DNA from: Bradyrhizobium sp.
GTDB taxonomy: Bacteria > Pseudomonadota > Alphaproteobacteria > Rhizobiales > Xanthobacteraceae
Direction: 5' to 3'
DNA length: 64,000 nucleotides
Assembly: GCF_016213215.1 (NCBI RefSeq)
Contig: NZ_JACRAW010000008.1
Coordinates: 123,697 to 187,696, forward strand
Shown here: piece by piece, positions 8,703-16,212 of the stretch
Position numbering within the stretch: position 1 is the stretch's first letter
Layout: the number at the start of each line of letters is the position of its first letter
Translations under genes and position numbers: made by a program
The notes under the pieces: model-generated
Told to the model about the DNA's origin: nothing
Seen by the model: the letters and a program-made list of their open reading frames with translations, nothing else
Databases searched by the model: none

Positions 8703-10103
8703 ATGGACGCTCCAGCGCGATCAAGCGCGACCGCTGGTCCTCTTGGCAGAAAGCACCTCCGCGTAATCTTGTCCGTCGTCACGCTACTCTCGATCTTCTG
8801 GTCCATCAATCTTTCGGCCTCAGGGAGTCTCCTGTTCCCCTACGCTGCGGCGTTCGCAACGTCCCTTGCCCTGATCTGTCTCGAGTTGCGGCGGATCTCG
8901 ACGGGGGTGGTCGTCGCCGCCGGTCTGCTATTGACGGCAACCGTGGCGTTCTTCGCTTTGTCGATCCCGTACGCGGTCGCCCCGTCACGTCGCCTGCTCT
9001 CGCTGGCGCAGCTGTACGTGGCCCTCATCACCAACTGCGGCCTTTTTCTCGGACTATCTTCGCTGGACTCGCGCACGGTTTCCCGCGTGTTCCTGTCTAT
9101 CGCTGTCCTCATCCTGGTCGTCGCGACATTGGAGGTGCATTTCGGATTGAGGCCGTTTGTCGACGCAATCCGGTCGCTGATTCATCAGGAGTATTACCGT
9201 GACACAGCCCGAGACTTGCAGCTCTACGGCGCCGTGCGACCGACCGTCTTTGCCTCCGAACCTTCGCTCGTCGGCATCTTCTGGGGCCTGTCTCTGTGCG
9301 GGTGGCTGCTCGCCGATACGGACCGTTGGGGGTTCAGAAGGCTTGTTGTCGCTGCGCTGCTGACCGCAGCTGCGATCTTTGTGATTCGCTCGCCTACCAT
9401 ATTCTATGCCGTTGCCATCTGCGTGATCGGGCTGATCGTTCACGGCTTGAGAAGGAGCGCCAATCCCGGCGTGCGATTGGCCAAATCGGCACTACTGTTT
9501 GCCTGTTTCGTCGTGACCACCACCTCGACCTCGCTGCTCATGCATGCTGGCGACGAGTTCGGAGGCGTGATCGAGGACATAGTCAAGGGAGACAGCTTCT
9601 ACTCTCGTCAGATTGGACCGCACCGTCTTGCGTCCAGCATGGCGGATACGAGTCCCTTCTTTGGTTTCGGATTGGGAGGCGATGCGGAAATGGCGCCTTA
9701 CGTGATGGACGCGTTCTCGCCGGTCATCGAAAACATGATAGCGGGTGCCAATGCGGCGGACGTCGACAGCGTTCCGGGCATGGCGATCAATTTCAGCGAG
9801 GGAAAGACGAGTCATCTGCTTACAAACTCGTTTTGGCAGTTCTGGATTTCATTTGGCATTCTCGGAGGCGCCGTTGTCGCTGCCCTCGTGGCACTCGCGC
9901 TGGCAAATCTGGGCGTGAGCGAAATTGGCTTTGTGCTGCTCGGGGCGACGCTTATGGGGCAAACTATGGGAGGAGTCGTCATCGCTCCGGCGTGGACTCC
10001 CCTATTTGTCATCGCTGCTCTTACGATTGGCTGGACGAACGCTCGCCCTGCGGGCACCGGCAAGTCGGCGCGCAGCGCTTCCCGACGGCCTGTAATCGGG
10101 TGA
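8703..10103 (+). CDS. O-antigen ligase / Wzy-like polymerase membrane protein
   Basis: About 466 residues with ten or more hydrophobic segments and a large loop between roughly residues 285 and 380. This is the topology of O-antigen ligases and Wzy polymerases, which join or polymerise lipid-linked repeat units on the periplasmic face. ATG 8703 has GGAAGG just upstream; the frame stays open to a TTG at 8634 but without a better start. It lies between the divergent export gene and a glycosyltransferase gene 49 bp downstream. Sequence conservation in this family is low, so polymerase and ligase cannot be separated here. Confidence 0.72.
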   Translation: MDAPARSSATAGPLGRKHLRVILSVVTLLSIFWSINLSASGSLLFPYAAAFATSLALICLELRRISTGVVVAAGLLLTATVAFFALSIPYAVAPSRRLLSLAQLYVALITNCGLFLGLSSLDSRTVSRVFLSIAVLILVVATLEVHFGLRPFVDAIRSLIHQEYYRDTARDLQLYGAVRPTVFASEPSLVGIFWGLSLCGWLLADTDRWGFRRLVVAALLTAAAIFVIRSPTIFYAVAICVIGLIVHGLRRSANPGVRLAKSALLFACFVVTTTSTSLLMHAGDEFGGVIEDIVKGDSFYSRQIGPHRLASSMADTSPFFGFGLGGDAEMAPYVMDAFSPVIENMIAGANAADVDSVPGMAINFSEGKTSHLLTNSFWQFWISFGILGGAVVAALVALALANLGVSEIGFVLLGATLMGQTMGGVVIAPAWTPLFVIAALTIGWTNARPAGTGKSARSASRRPVIG

Positions 10104-10152
10104 GCACTTCCAACCAGCCAGCGATTTAGGACGCGACGATTTGGAGCGCGAC

Positions 10153-11373
10153 ATGCATGGAAATCCCGTTCTGGAGATTGCCGGGCGACTTGCGCATGAT
10201 GGTTCTTGTCGGCCGATCCGACTTGCATTCCTTTGGGCATACTGGACCGGCTATATCGACGCGACCGTGCAATACCTTCGGTCCGAACATCACGTGATGG
10301 TCTTTCGTGCGCGTCAGCACGGACACGTCGGCAGTCTGAATGGCCAATACAGGTTTGCCGAGGAGAGCTTTGGGCCGGTCGAGGCCGAATTCACCTACGG
10401 CGCTGAAATAGAACTTGACGCTCTCGACCGTGCCCTGCGCGAGTTCGAGCCGGACGGGATCATCGTTCTGTCATGGCGCAGGCGCGCCTATCGCCAGTTG
10501 ATGAAGCGGTGGGCGGGGCGGGCCGTGCGCGTTGTGTGTCTTGACAGCCAATGGCGCGGCCATTTCGGAGCTCTGCGAAGCAGGAGGGATTTTCCGCTTC
10601 TTCTGAAACAGTGGGGAGGACGGGCGCTGCGGCGACATTTCTTCCACTCCGTGTTCGACGGCGCTCTTCTTTGCGGTCCCAAATATGTCGACGGTCAAGG
10701 AGGTCCTGCGGCGCGGCAGACGAGACAGATGAAGTTCGCGCTCAAAATGGGCTTTCGTCCTGACGACATTTCTGAGGGCTTTGCTGTTTGTGATTGGCAC
10801 ACGCTGGCGCCCGGACGGCATCCCACCGATGTTCGCAAACGGAAGAAATTCCTGTTCGTGGGCCGTTATGCGCCCGTGAAGGGCGTTCCAGTCCTGGTGG
10901 AGGCGTATCGGTTGTACAGCCGTCACAGCCGGGACCCATGGCCACTGATTGTTGCCGGTGACGGGCCCCTCAAGCATCTCTTTCCCGGAGTACCCGGAAT
11001 CCAGGACATTGGATTCGTCCAGGCCAAACAGCTGCCCGAGGTCCTGGCGGATGCGGCGTGCCTCGTCCTGCCCAGCATTCTGGAGCCGTGGGGTGTCGTG
11101 ATTCAGGAGGCTGTTACGGCGGGCCTGGGAGTAATCTGTACAGATGAATGCGGAGCCGGAGACGTGTTCGTGCAGCAGAATGTCAACGGATTCATCGTAC
11201 CGACAGGTAACGTCGAGGCGCTGGCAGGTGCGATGAGCACATTTTCCGATTCCGATGATTTCCTCGAACGCGTCCCGAATGCGAGTATCGAGATGTCGAA
11301 ACGGCTGCTGCCATCAAGCTTTGCTGAAACCGTCATACCGTTCGTCCAGACACGACGGAAGTTCGTCTCATGA
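10153..11373 (+). CDS. Glycosyltransferase family 4 (GT-B)
   Basis: About 406 residues. The C-terminal half shows the GT-B nucleotide-sugar site: FVGRYAPVKG, LIVAGDGPL, then PSILEPWGVVIQEAVTAGLG with the E-x7-E pattern. The N-terminal half is an acceptor domain with no identified motif. ATG 10153 has GGAG six bases upstream; a TTG at 10141 is the alternative. The role is addition of a sugar to the exopolysaccharide repeat unit in the cytoplasm. It is the last plus-strand gene of the polysaccharide locus, 118 bp before the convergent FixK-like regulator gene. Confidence 0.87.
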   Translation: MHGNPVLEIAGRLAHDGSCRPIRLAFLWAYWTGYIDATVQYLRSEHHVMVFRARQHGHVGSLNGQYRFAEESFGPVEAEFTYGAEIELDALDRALREFEPDGIIVLSWRRRAYRQLMKRWAGRAVRVVCLDSQWRGHFGALRSRRDFPLLLKQWGGRALRRHFFHSVFDGALLCGPKYVDGQGGPAARQTRQMKFALKMGFRPDDISEGFAVCDWHTLAPGRHPTDVRKRKKFLFVGRYAPVKGVPVLVEAYRLYSRHSRDPWPLIVAGDGPLKHLFPGVPGIQDIGFVQAKQLPEVLADAACLVLPSILEPWGVVIQEAVTAGLGVICTDECGAGDVFVQQNVNGFIVPTGNVEALAGAMSTFSDSDDFLERVPNASIEMSKRLLPSSFAETVIPFVQTRRKFVS

Positions 11374-11491
11374 GGACAGTCCGTCTGATGAGATTGTGTG
11401 TCGGGGCAATACTTCGGCTGCTTCACCTGCACCACGCCAGGGGACACGATCAAAGGACCTCAAGCCAATGGACTCTGCACCTTGGATGATG

Positions 11492-12286
11492 TCATCCCTC
11501 GGCACCACCGACTTTCGTTCTTCGGGCGCTGCCGGACTGACCGGCCAAGTCGGTGGACGCATGACGCGTAGGCCGACGGCGTTTGCTCCTCGGCACACGT
11601 GCGCTCGCCGCACCTATTGTGGTAGGAAAGATCGTGTCAATTACGTCTTCGCTGACCGCTGGCATCTCCAGCGTCAACAGCGGAGGCAGCATTGCTTGCA
11701 AACGCTCTGGGCGTCGAAGGCTGAGCCGACGTACCCAAGCCGGCGGTCCGTTTCGCTTCAAAATTCCCTGGGCATGGAGCTTCGAGATTTCGCGGGCGAC
11801 TGTCTCAACGGTGAGGCCTAAGTAATCAGCGACGTCCTCGCGGCTCATCGGCAGTTCTATTTCCCCGCTAGCGCCGATCCGGTCATTCATCTGCAGGAAG
11901 AAGGCCGCCATACGCTCTGCCGCAGCGAGCCGACCAAGCACAACGGCGTGCTCCTGGGCGTGCAGCAGATCCCGCGCCGTTACGGTCGCAAGAATATGAG
12001 CATGCGCCAAATTTGTCTGAGCCTTCCGCATGAACTCGAGCCGTTTAGCCCGACGAACTATTGTTGGCTGGACGATGGCTTCGGCGCTCCAACGATTGCG
12101 TTGGCTCGGTTCGAATCCAAAAACGTCTCCGGGAAAATAGAAGGCGCCAATCTGACGACGTCCGTCTGGGAGCCTTCTCGACATGCGGATCGCGCCGTTC
12201 AGAACCTGGTAGATGTTGGATGCCACATCACCTTGACGGTAGATTTCCTCGTCTATGCGGTACCAGTAACTGCTTCTCATTTTCAT
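11492..12286 (-). CDS. Crp/Fnr-family regulator, FixK-like
   Basis: 264 residues. The cyclic-nucleotide-like sensor domain contains IYQVLNGAIRMSRRLPDGRRQIGAFYFPGDVFG (a FixK hallmark). The winged helix has ELPMSREDVADYLGLTVETVAREISKL. No cysteine cluster for an Fe-S centre is seen, so it is unlikely to sense oxygen directly. In FNR/FixK the recognition helix reads E-x2-S-R; here it is E-T-V-A-R, with Ala in place of Ser but Glu and Arg kept, so TTGA half-sites are still expected. About 55 Arg/Ser-rich residues extend beyond the usual C-terminus. A perfect FixK box lies 43 bp upstream, suggesting auto- or cascade control. The start is uncertain because no good ribosome binding site precedes the ATG. 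Confidence 0.85.
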   Translation of the reverse strand: MKMRSSYWYRIDEEIYRQGDVASNIYQVLNGAIRMSRRLPDGRRQIGAFYFPGDVFGFEPSQRNRWSAEAIVQPTIVRRAKRLEFMRKAQTNLAHAHILATVTARDLLHAQEHAVVLGRLAAAERMAAFFLQMNDRIGASGEIELPMSREDVADYLGLTVETVAREISKLHAQGILKRNGPPAWVRRLSLRRPERLQAMLPPLLTLEMPAVSEDVIDTIFPTTIGAASARVPRSKRRRPTRHASTDLAGQSGSARRTKVGGAEG

Positions 12287-12329
12287 ATTGCTGCAAATGC
12301 GTTGGCGGGCAAACTATACTCCTGATCGC

Positions 12330-12343
12330 TTGAACTACATCAA
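12330..12343. promoter_or_regulatory. FixK-type box upstream of the Crp/FixK-like gene
   Basis: TTGAACTACATCAA, a perfect TTGA-N6-TCAA palindrome, 43 bp before the regulator's start codon. It fits a class II activator site or an autoregulatory operator. Confidence 0.8.
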
Positions 12344-12677
12344 GTGGAATGATCGGCGTTGCAGCTCCCTGCAACTCGCGCCTTCGACTTTCCTGCGATC
12401 GCTTTCGGGTGATTGCTTGCAGAGAGGATGTATTCCCGCGCCCAAGTGAATCTGCTCGACTAGCTGCGCCGTTTCTCGCGAGCGTAATGATTTCCAGTCG
12501 ACCACGACAACGGATGGTCGGCTCAGCTTGATGCGCGCTTAGAGCTTTGTTGTTGGCTTAAACGGACAGGTGTGCTGTCGCTTCTCATAGCCGACCAGCA
12601 CCTGCCCTGTCCACTGGCAAACGAGGCAGTATTGAATGAAACGATGCGGCACGATCCTCTCTGGATCGGCCGTGCTG

Positions 12678-12833
12678 TTACCGTGAAAACACCCAACGAG
12701 AGCTTACGACCAGAACCAATGCGACCGCGCAGGCGAGGAGGAGCCAATATTTCAGGGTAAATGCGGTCGCGATGGCGATCACGTTTTCATCATGGCATGG
12801 TACCGCATTGAGCGGATGGTTGATCCTGGTCAC
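12678..12833 (-). CDS. Possible small single-span membrane protein (51 aa)
   Basis: Starting at GTG 12833, the minus strand encodes 51 residues: a polar start (TRINHPLNAVPCHDEN), one hydrophobic helix (YWLLLACAVALVLVV) and a short basic tail. The frame is open a further 12 codons upstream without an ATG. The protein-like composition and clear membrane helix are the only support. No family is recognised, no strong ribosome binding site is visible, and overlapping frames exist on both strands. Confidence 0.3.
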   Translation of the reverse strand: MTRINHPLNAVPCHDENVIAIATAFTLKYWLLLACAVALVLVVSSRWVFSR

Positions 12834-12969
12834 CCTCTCATCGATTGCGAATAAGCAGTCGAAGAAGGCTGATCAGCTCGTCAATGCAGCCGTAAGGACC
12901 GCTGCCGCACTCTCCACTTTAGATTGCGACTGAGGCGTCGTCTCCCTGCCCCTGCACCGATTAACGTGG

Positions 12970-13233
12970 ATGGACCACACCATGCACCTGCTATATCCGA
13001 TCATCCTCGCGTTTGGACTCATGGCGGCCCCAGTTCACGCCCAAACCTATGATCCAAGCTATCCCGTTTGCTTGCAGGTCTGGATCCTCAGCGGCAGCTA
13101 CATCGAGTGCCGCTATACGACCATGGCCCAGTGCAGAGCGTCAGCATCTGGTCGCTCGGCCATGTGCCAGGAAAACCCGTATTGGACACGGCCCCAAGGC
13201 TACGGTCGACCTCGGCCGCAGCGGGTGTACTAA
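12970..13233 (+). CDS. Small exported protein, DUF3551 type
   Basis: 87 residues: a signal peptide ending VHAQ near residue 25, then YPVCLQVW, YIECRYTTMAQCRASASGRSAMCQ and NPYW. This cysteine-containing pattern is that of the DUF3551 proteins abundant in Bradyrhizobium. Four cysteines probably form disulfides in the periplasm. The function of the family is unknown. The second ATG at 12982 is an equally possible start. No FixK box is seen directly in front. Confidence 0.75.
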   Translation: MDHTMHLLYPIILAFGLMAAPVHAQTYDPSYPVCLQVWILSGSYIECRYTTMAQCRASASGRSAMCQENPYWTRPQGYGRPRPQRVY

Positions 13234-13449
13234 GGCGCAACGAACCAGGCGACGGCACCTTGGACCGCCATCATGCGACAATAGCCGGTGGCCACGCCCG
13301 CCACCAATTCGCTGGGACCTGATCCATGAATTCCGGCATCGACCCGTCGTCTTCCTTCGAACGACCTCAAGCCAATGGACTCATTTCGCGGGCATCTGCA
13401 CCTTGGTCGCCGCAGATGGGGCTCCCCTCGCCTCATGGAGCCGAACGCC

Positions 13450-14238
13450 CTACCCGGCGGTCCACCCGCCGTCGATCGACAGATTGGTCCCGGTGATCTG
13501 GGCTGCATCGTCGCCGCAGAGGAAGAGAGCCAACGCACCGACCTGCTCCGAAGTGACAAATTCCTTGGTCGGCTGCGCCTCAAGCAGCACGTCCTTGATG
13601 ACCTGTTCCTTGGTCAGGTTTCGCGCCTTCATGGTCTCGGGAATCTGCTTCTCGACCAGCGGCGTCCAGACATAGCCGGGACTGATGCAGTTACAGGTGA
13701 TCTTGAACGTCGCGAGCTCCAGCGCGACGGTCTTGGTGAGCCCGGCGATGCCGTGTTTCGCGGAGACATAGGCGGACTTGAACGGGGAAGCGATGAGCGA
13801 GTGCGCCGAGGCCGTGTTTATGATGCGGCCCCAGCCGCGCTTTTTCATGCTCGGCACCGCAGCCCGGATCGCGTGAAACGCCGATGACAGGTTGATCGCG
13901 ATGATGGCGTCCCATTTTTCGATCGGAAACTCCTCGATCGGCGAGACAAATTGGATACCGGCATTGTTGACAAGGATATCAACTCCGCCAAACGTTCTCT
14001 CGCCAAGAGCAACCATCTCCGCAATTTCCGCCGGCTTCGACATGTCCGCAGGCGAATAGACCGCCTTGGCGCCGAAATCTGCCTCGATCTGTCTGCGCAC
14101 TTTCTCGATGTCATCCGGATTGCCCAGACCGTTCATCACGATGTTGGCTCCTGCTCCGGCAAATGCGCGTGCAATTGCCAGACCTATGCCCGTCGTCGAG
14201 CCCGTCACAACGGCTGTCTTGCCACTCAGACCAGTCAT
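13450..14238 (-). CDS. bdhA: 3-hydroxybutyrate dehydrogenase (SDR family)
   Basis: 262 residues, the normal length for the classical short-chain dehydrogenases that interconvert D-3-hydroxybutyrate and acetoacetate with NAD. Visible motifs are the cofactor loop TGSTTGIG, NNAG near residue 90, the catalytic Ser region NTASAHS, Y-x3-K (YVSAK) and the PG motif (ISPGYVWTPLVEKQIP), which is characteristic of BDH. It would oxidise the monomer released from PHB. A perfect FixK box lies 73 bp upstream of the ATG. It follows the phasin-like gene in the same direction but with a 366-bp gap, so it is probably its own unit. Confidence 0.88.
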   Translation of the reverse strand: MTGLSGKTAVVTGSTTGIGLAIARAFAGAGANIVMNGLGNPDDIEKVRRQIEADFGAKAVYSPADMSKPAEIAEMVALGERTFGGVDILVNNAGIQFVSPIEEFPIEKWDAIIAINLSSAFHAIRAAVPSMKKRGWGRIINTASAHSLIASPFKSAYVSAKHGIAGLTKTVALELATFKITCNCISPGYVWTPLVEKQIPETMKARNLTKEQVIKDVLLEAQPTKEFVTSEQVGALALFLCGDDAAQITGTNLSIDGGWTAG

Positions 14239-14604
14239 GTCCGCACTCCTTCAAGCAAGCTAATCCGGGAAAGCCGTGCGCCTCCGAGAGAGGCATCGAT
14301 GCAACGGCCAGTTGATCTGAATCAATCCCGCTCCGTCGCGCCATCAGTCGCTTCGTGCTCTGGATAGCGACCGGTGACGATAGATGCGATGCCAGCGAGC
14401 ATAGCACGTCCGAGCTTTCAATGTTGAAACGGATGCTGGTTTTATTGAGCGAGACGCCGTCGTCAAAGTTCGACTCGCCAGTACGCATTCGGCGCGCGGC
14501 GCCCCCTCCCCAACGCGGGGGGCTGAAAATGGAGGAAAACAGCCGGGGCGTGGCGACGACCGGCTGATTCCGAACTCCAATCCATTATAGGAACAGGTCC
14601 TACC
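14239..14604. other. Intergenic region between bdhA and the phasin-like gene
   Basis: Contains the FixK box at 14312 and a short G/C-rich inverted element near 14505-14525 (CCCC and GGGG runs). I find no gene here. Confidence 0.5.
14312..14325. promoter_or_regulatory. FixK-type box upstream of bdhA
   Basis: TTGATCTGAATCAA, a perfect TTGA-N6-TCAA palindrome 73 bp before the bdhA start. Confidence 0.8.
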
Positions 14605-15204
14605 CTAGGCTGCCGAAGCGCGCTTGAACTGATCCCATGCCGCTTGGTTGGCGCGGTCAAAGGCTGCGCGAGATTCCGTCAAGGCGGCGCTCCAGACGTT
14701 CCAGGAGGCCGCGCCAGCCTTGGCGAGTTCCTGGAGCTTTGCTTGCGCGGCAGACGCTTCCGTCTTCATCTGCTCTGCGGTCGCTTCCAGCTTCGCCCGA
14801 CGGTCTGCCGCAAACTCCGCCGAGGCCGCCTGCATGTTTTCGGCCGCTTCCTGCCAGGCCTTCATCTGCGCGGCTGCGATCTGCTCGAATGCCGACCGCT
14901 GCTGGTTGGCCTGCTGCACGAGCTTTTCGAAGTGTTTGTTAGCTTCGCCCTGAAAACCGTTCCATTGCGACTCGAGCTGCTGCTTCGCCTGCGTCCAGGC
15001 GGCCTCGCCTTCCTCGGCTTGCTTCTTCATGTCATTGAAGAAAGCATCGCGTTTCGCTCGCAGATCCGCAACTGCCTTGTCCGCGACCGCTCGGGCGTCG
15101 GCGGTCAGTTGTGTGGCCTTCCCTTCGAACGTCTCCAGGACGGCATCCATCTCGTCGATCCGTTCCTTGGCCCAGTTCAGGTAGAAATGCGCTTGACTCG
15201 CCAT
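14605..15204 (-). CDS. Phasin-like helical protein
   Basis: 199 residues, nearly all amphipathic helix rich in Ala, Glu, Gln and Lys, with no signal peptide or membrane segment. This composition and length fit phasins, the proteins that coat PHB granules, or other coiled-coil stress proteins. AAGGAGG five bases before ATG 15204 fixes the start; the frame's GTG at 15207 is too close. It is the last gene of a minus-strand series (DUF3300, DUF2950, this), with a 69-bp gap to DUF2950. Assignment as a phasin is an inference from composition and the nearby 3-hydroxybutyrate gene. Confidence 0.6.
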   Translation of the reverse strand: MASQAHFYLNWAKERIDEMDAVLETFEGKATQLTADARAVADKAVADLRAKRDAFFNDMKKQAEEGEAAWTQAKQQLESQWNGFQGEANKHFEKLVQQANQQRSAFEQIAAAQMKAWQEAAENMQAASAEFAADRRAKLEATAEQMKTEASAAQAKLQELAKAGAASWNVWSAALTESRAAFDRANQAAWDQFKRASAA

Positions 15205-15273
15205 CACTGCCTCCTTGCTGAAATTGCCAGAACCACTGTGCCGACTCGCTTCGCGACCGCACAGAACTGCATC

Positions 15274-16212
15274 TCATTTGCTCGAGGCGTCGACCTTGCT
15301 CCAGGTGCGATCAGGGTCGAACGCCGTCATCCGTCTCGCGAGCTCGGCGGTACGCGGACCCAGGTCCTTCTGGTAGACCGCACCGGCATGGTTTACCACG
15401 AAAGTCATGACGCCCGAATTGCCATACTCGGCTGGATAGGCGACCAGCGCGAAGCCGCCGATCATCTTGCCCCTGACGACATAATCAAGTTCGCCGCCCG
15501 GAGCATTTGGCCCCTGCCGCGTCAGGATGCGGTAGTAGTAGCCATGGTAGGGCCTGGGTTCGCTGCCCGCCCTGTAGCCTTCAGCCGACGCTTGCGCTGC
15601 GAGCTCGCCTAGCGGGCTGTCATCTGTCCCAGAGGGCCAGTACAGGCCGTCCTTCTTGCCGGGGCTGCTGACGATCCGCCCTGCATAGACACCGGGCCCT
15701 GCCCCGGTGCGATCCTTGTCCGCATATTCGTTTTGTGCATCGACGTAGGCAAGACAGGTTTGAATCGCATCAAGCTCGTTACGTCCGATACGTCGCTGCA
15801 GGATCTCGATACGGCCGGCGGCGGCATCGAATTCCCATCCCGCCGATTTTTTCGTCAGCGGGATGGGGAACGGGAAATCCTCCGCGCCCAGGATGAGCGT
15901 GGCTTTGCCCTCACCCTCCTGGCTGATCGAATGCTTGTCGTCATAGAGCTTGACGAAGCGCTCCCGCCCGGCGGCGTCCGCTACTTCATCACCGGATCCG
16001 ATGATGTCCTCGCCGGTCTTGCCCAGCACCTTGACGACGTCCTGCCTGGCACCGGATTTGACCGCGGCGACCAGCGCACCGGCAGCCGCATCCGGGCTCT
16101 GAAACGCTTGTTGCGCATGAATAGGCCCGGCGGTCAGGCAGACGATCGCTCCGGTCGCCGCGAGGCACAAGCACCAGGCGTGTGTCGAATGAGAGAGTGC
16201 CATCGTCATCAC
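15274..16212 (-). CDS. DUF2950 family exported protein
   Basis: 312 residues with a signal peptide ending in AGPIHAQ near residue 34. Recognised features of DUF2950 are QAFQSPDAAAGALVAAVKSG at the mature N-terminus, the GYRAGSEPRPYHGYYYRILT stretch, and GVMTFVVNHAGAVYQKDLG near the end. The function of the family is unknown; members are periplasmic and commonly sit beside DUF3300 genes, as here. The start overlaps the DUF3300 stop by ATGA (16209-16212), indicating translational coupling. Confidence 0.88.
   Translation of the reverse strand: MMTMALSHSTHAWCLCLAATGAIVCLTAGPIHAQQAFQSPDAAAGALVAAVKSGARQDVVKVLGKTGEDIIGSGDEVADAAGRERFVKLYDDKHSISQEGEGKATLILGAEDFPFPIPLTKKSAGWEFDAAAGRIEILQRRIGRNELDAIQTCLAYVDAQNEYADKDRTGAGPGVYAGRIVSSPGKKDGLYWPSGTDDSPLGELAAQASAEGYRAGSEPRPYHGYYYRILTRQGPNAPGGELDYVVRGKMIGGFALVAYPAEYGNSGVMTFVVNHAGAVYQKDLGPRTAELARRMTAFDPDRTWSKVDASSK

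Larger units (their letters stand above)
12287..12969. other. Gene-poor stretch between regulator and DUF3551 gene
   Basis: Apart from the FixK box at 12330 and one possible small membrane-protein ORF on the minus strand (12678-12833), I see no convincing gene. Other open frames here lack family features. Confidence 0.5.

Noticed and set aside
13230..13583. 117-codon minus frame downstream of bdhA
   Set aside because: It overlaps the 3' end of bdhA in another frame and shows shadow-like Arg/Ser-rich sequence.
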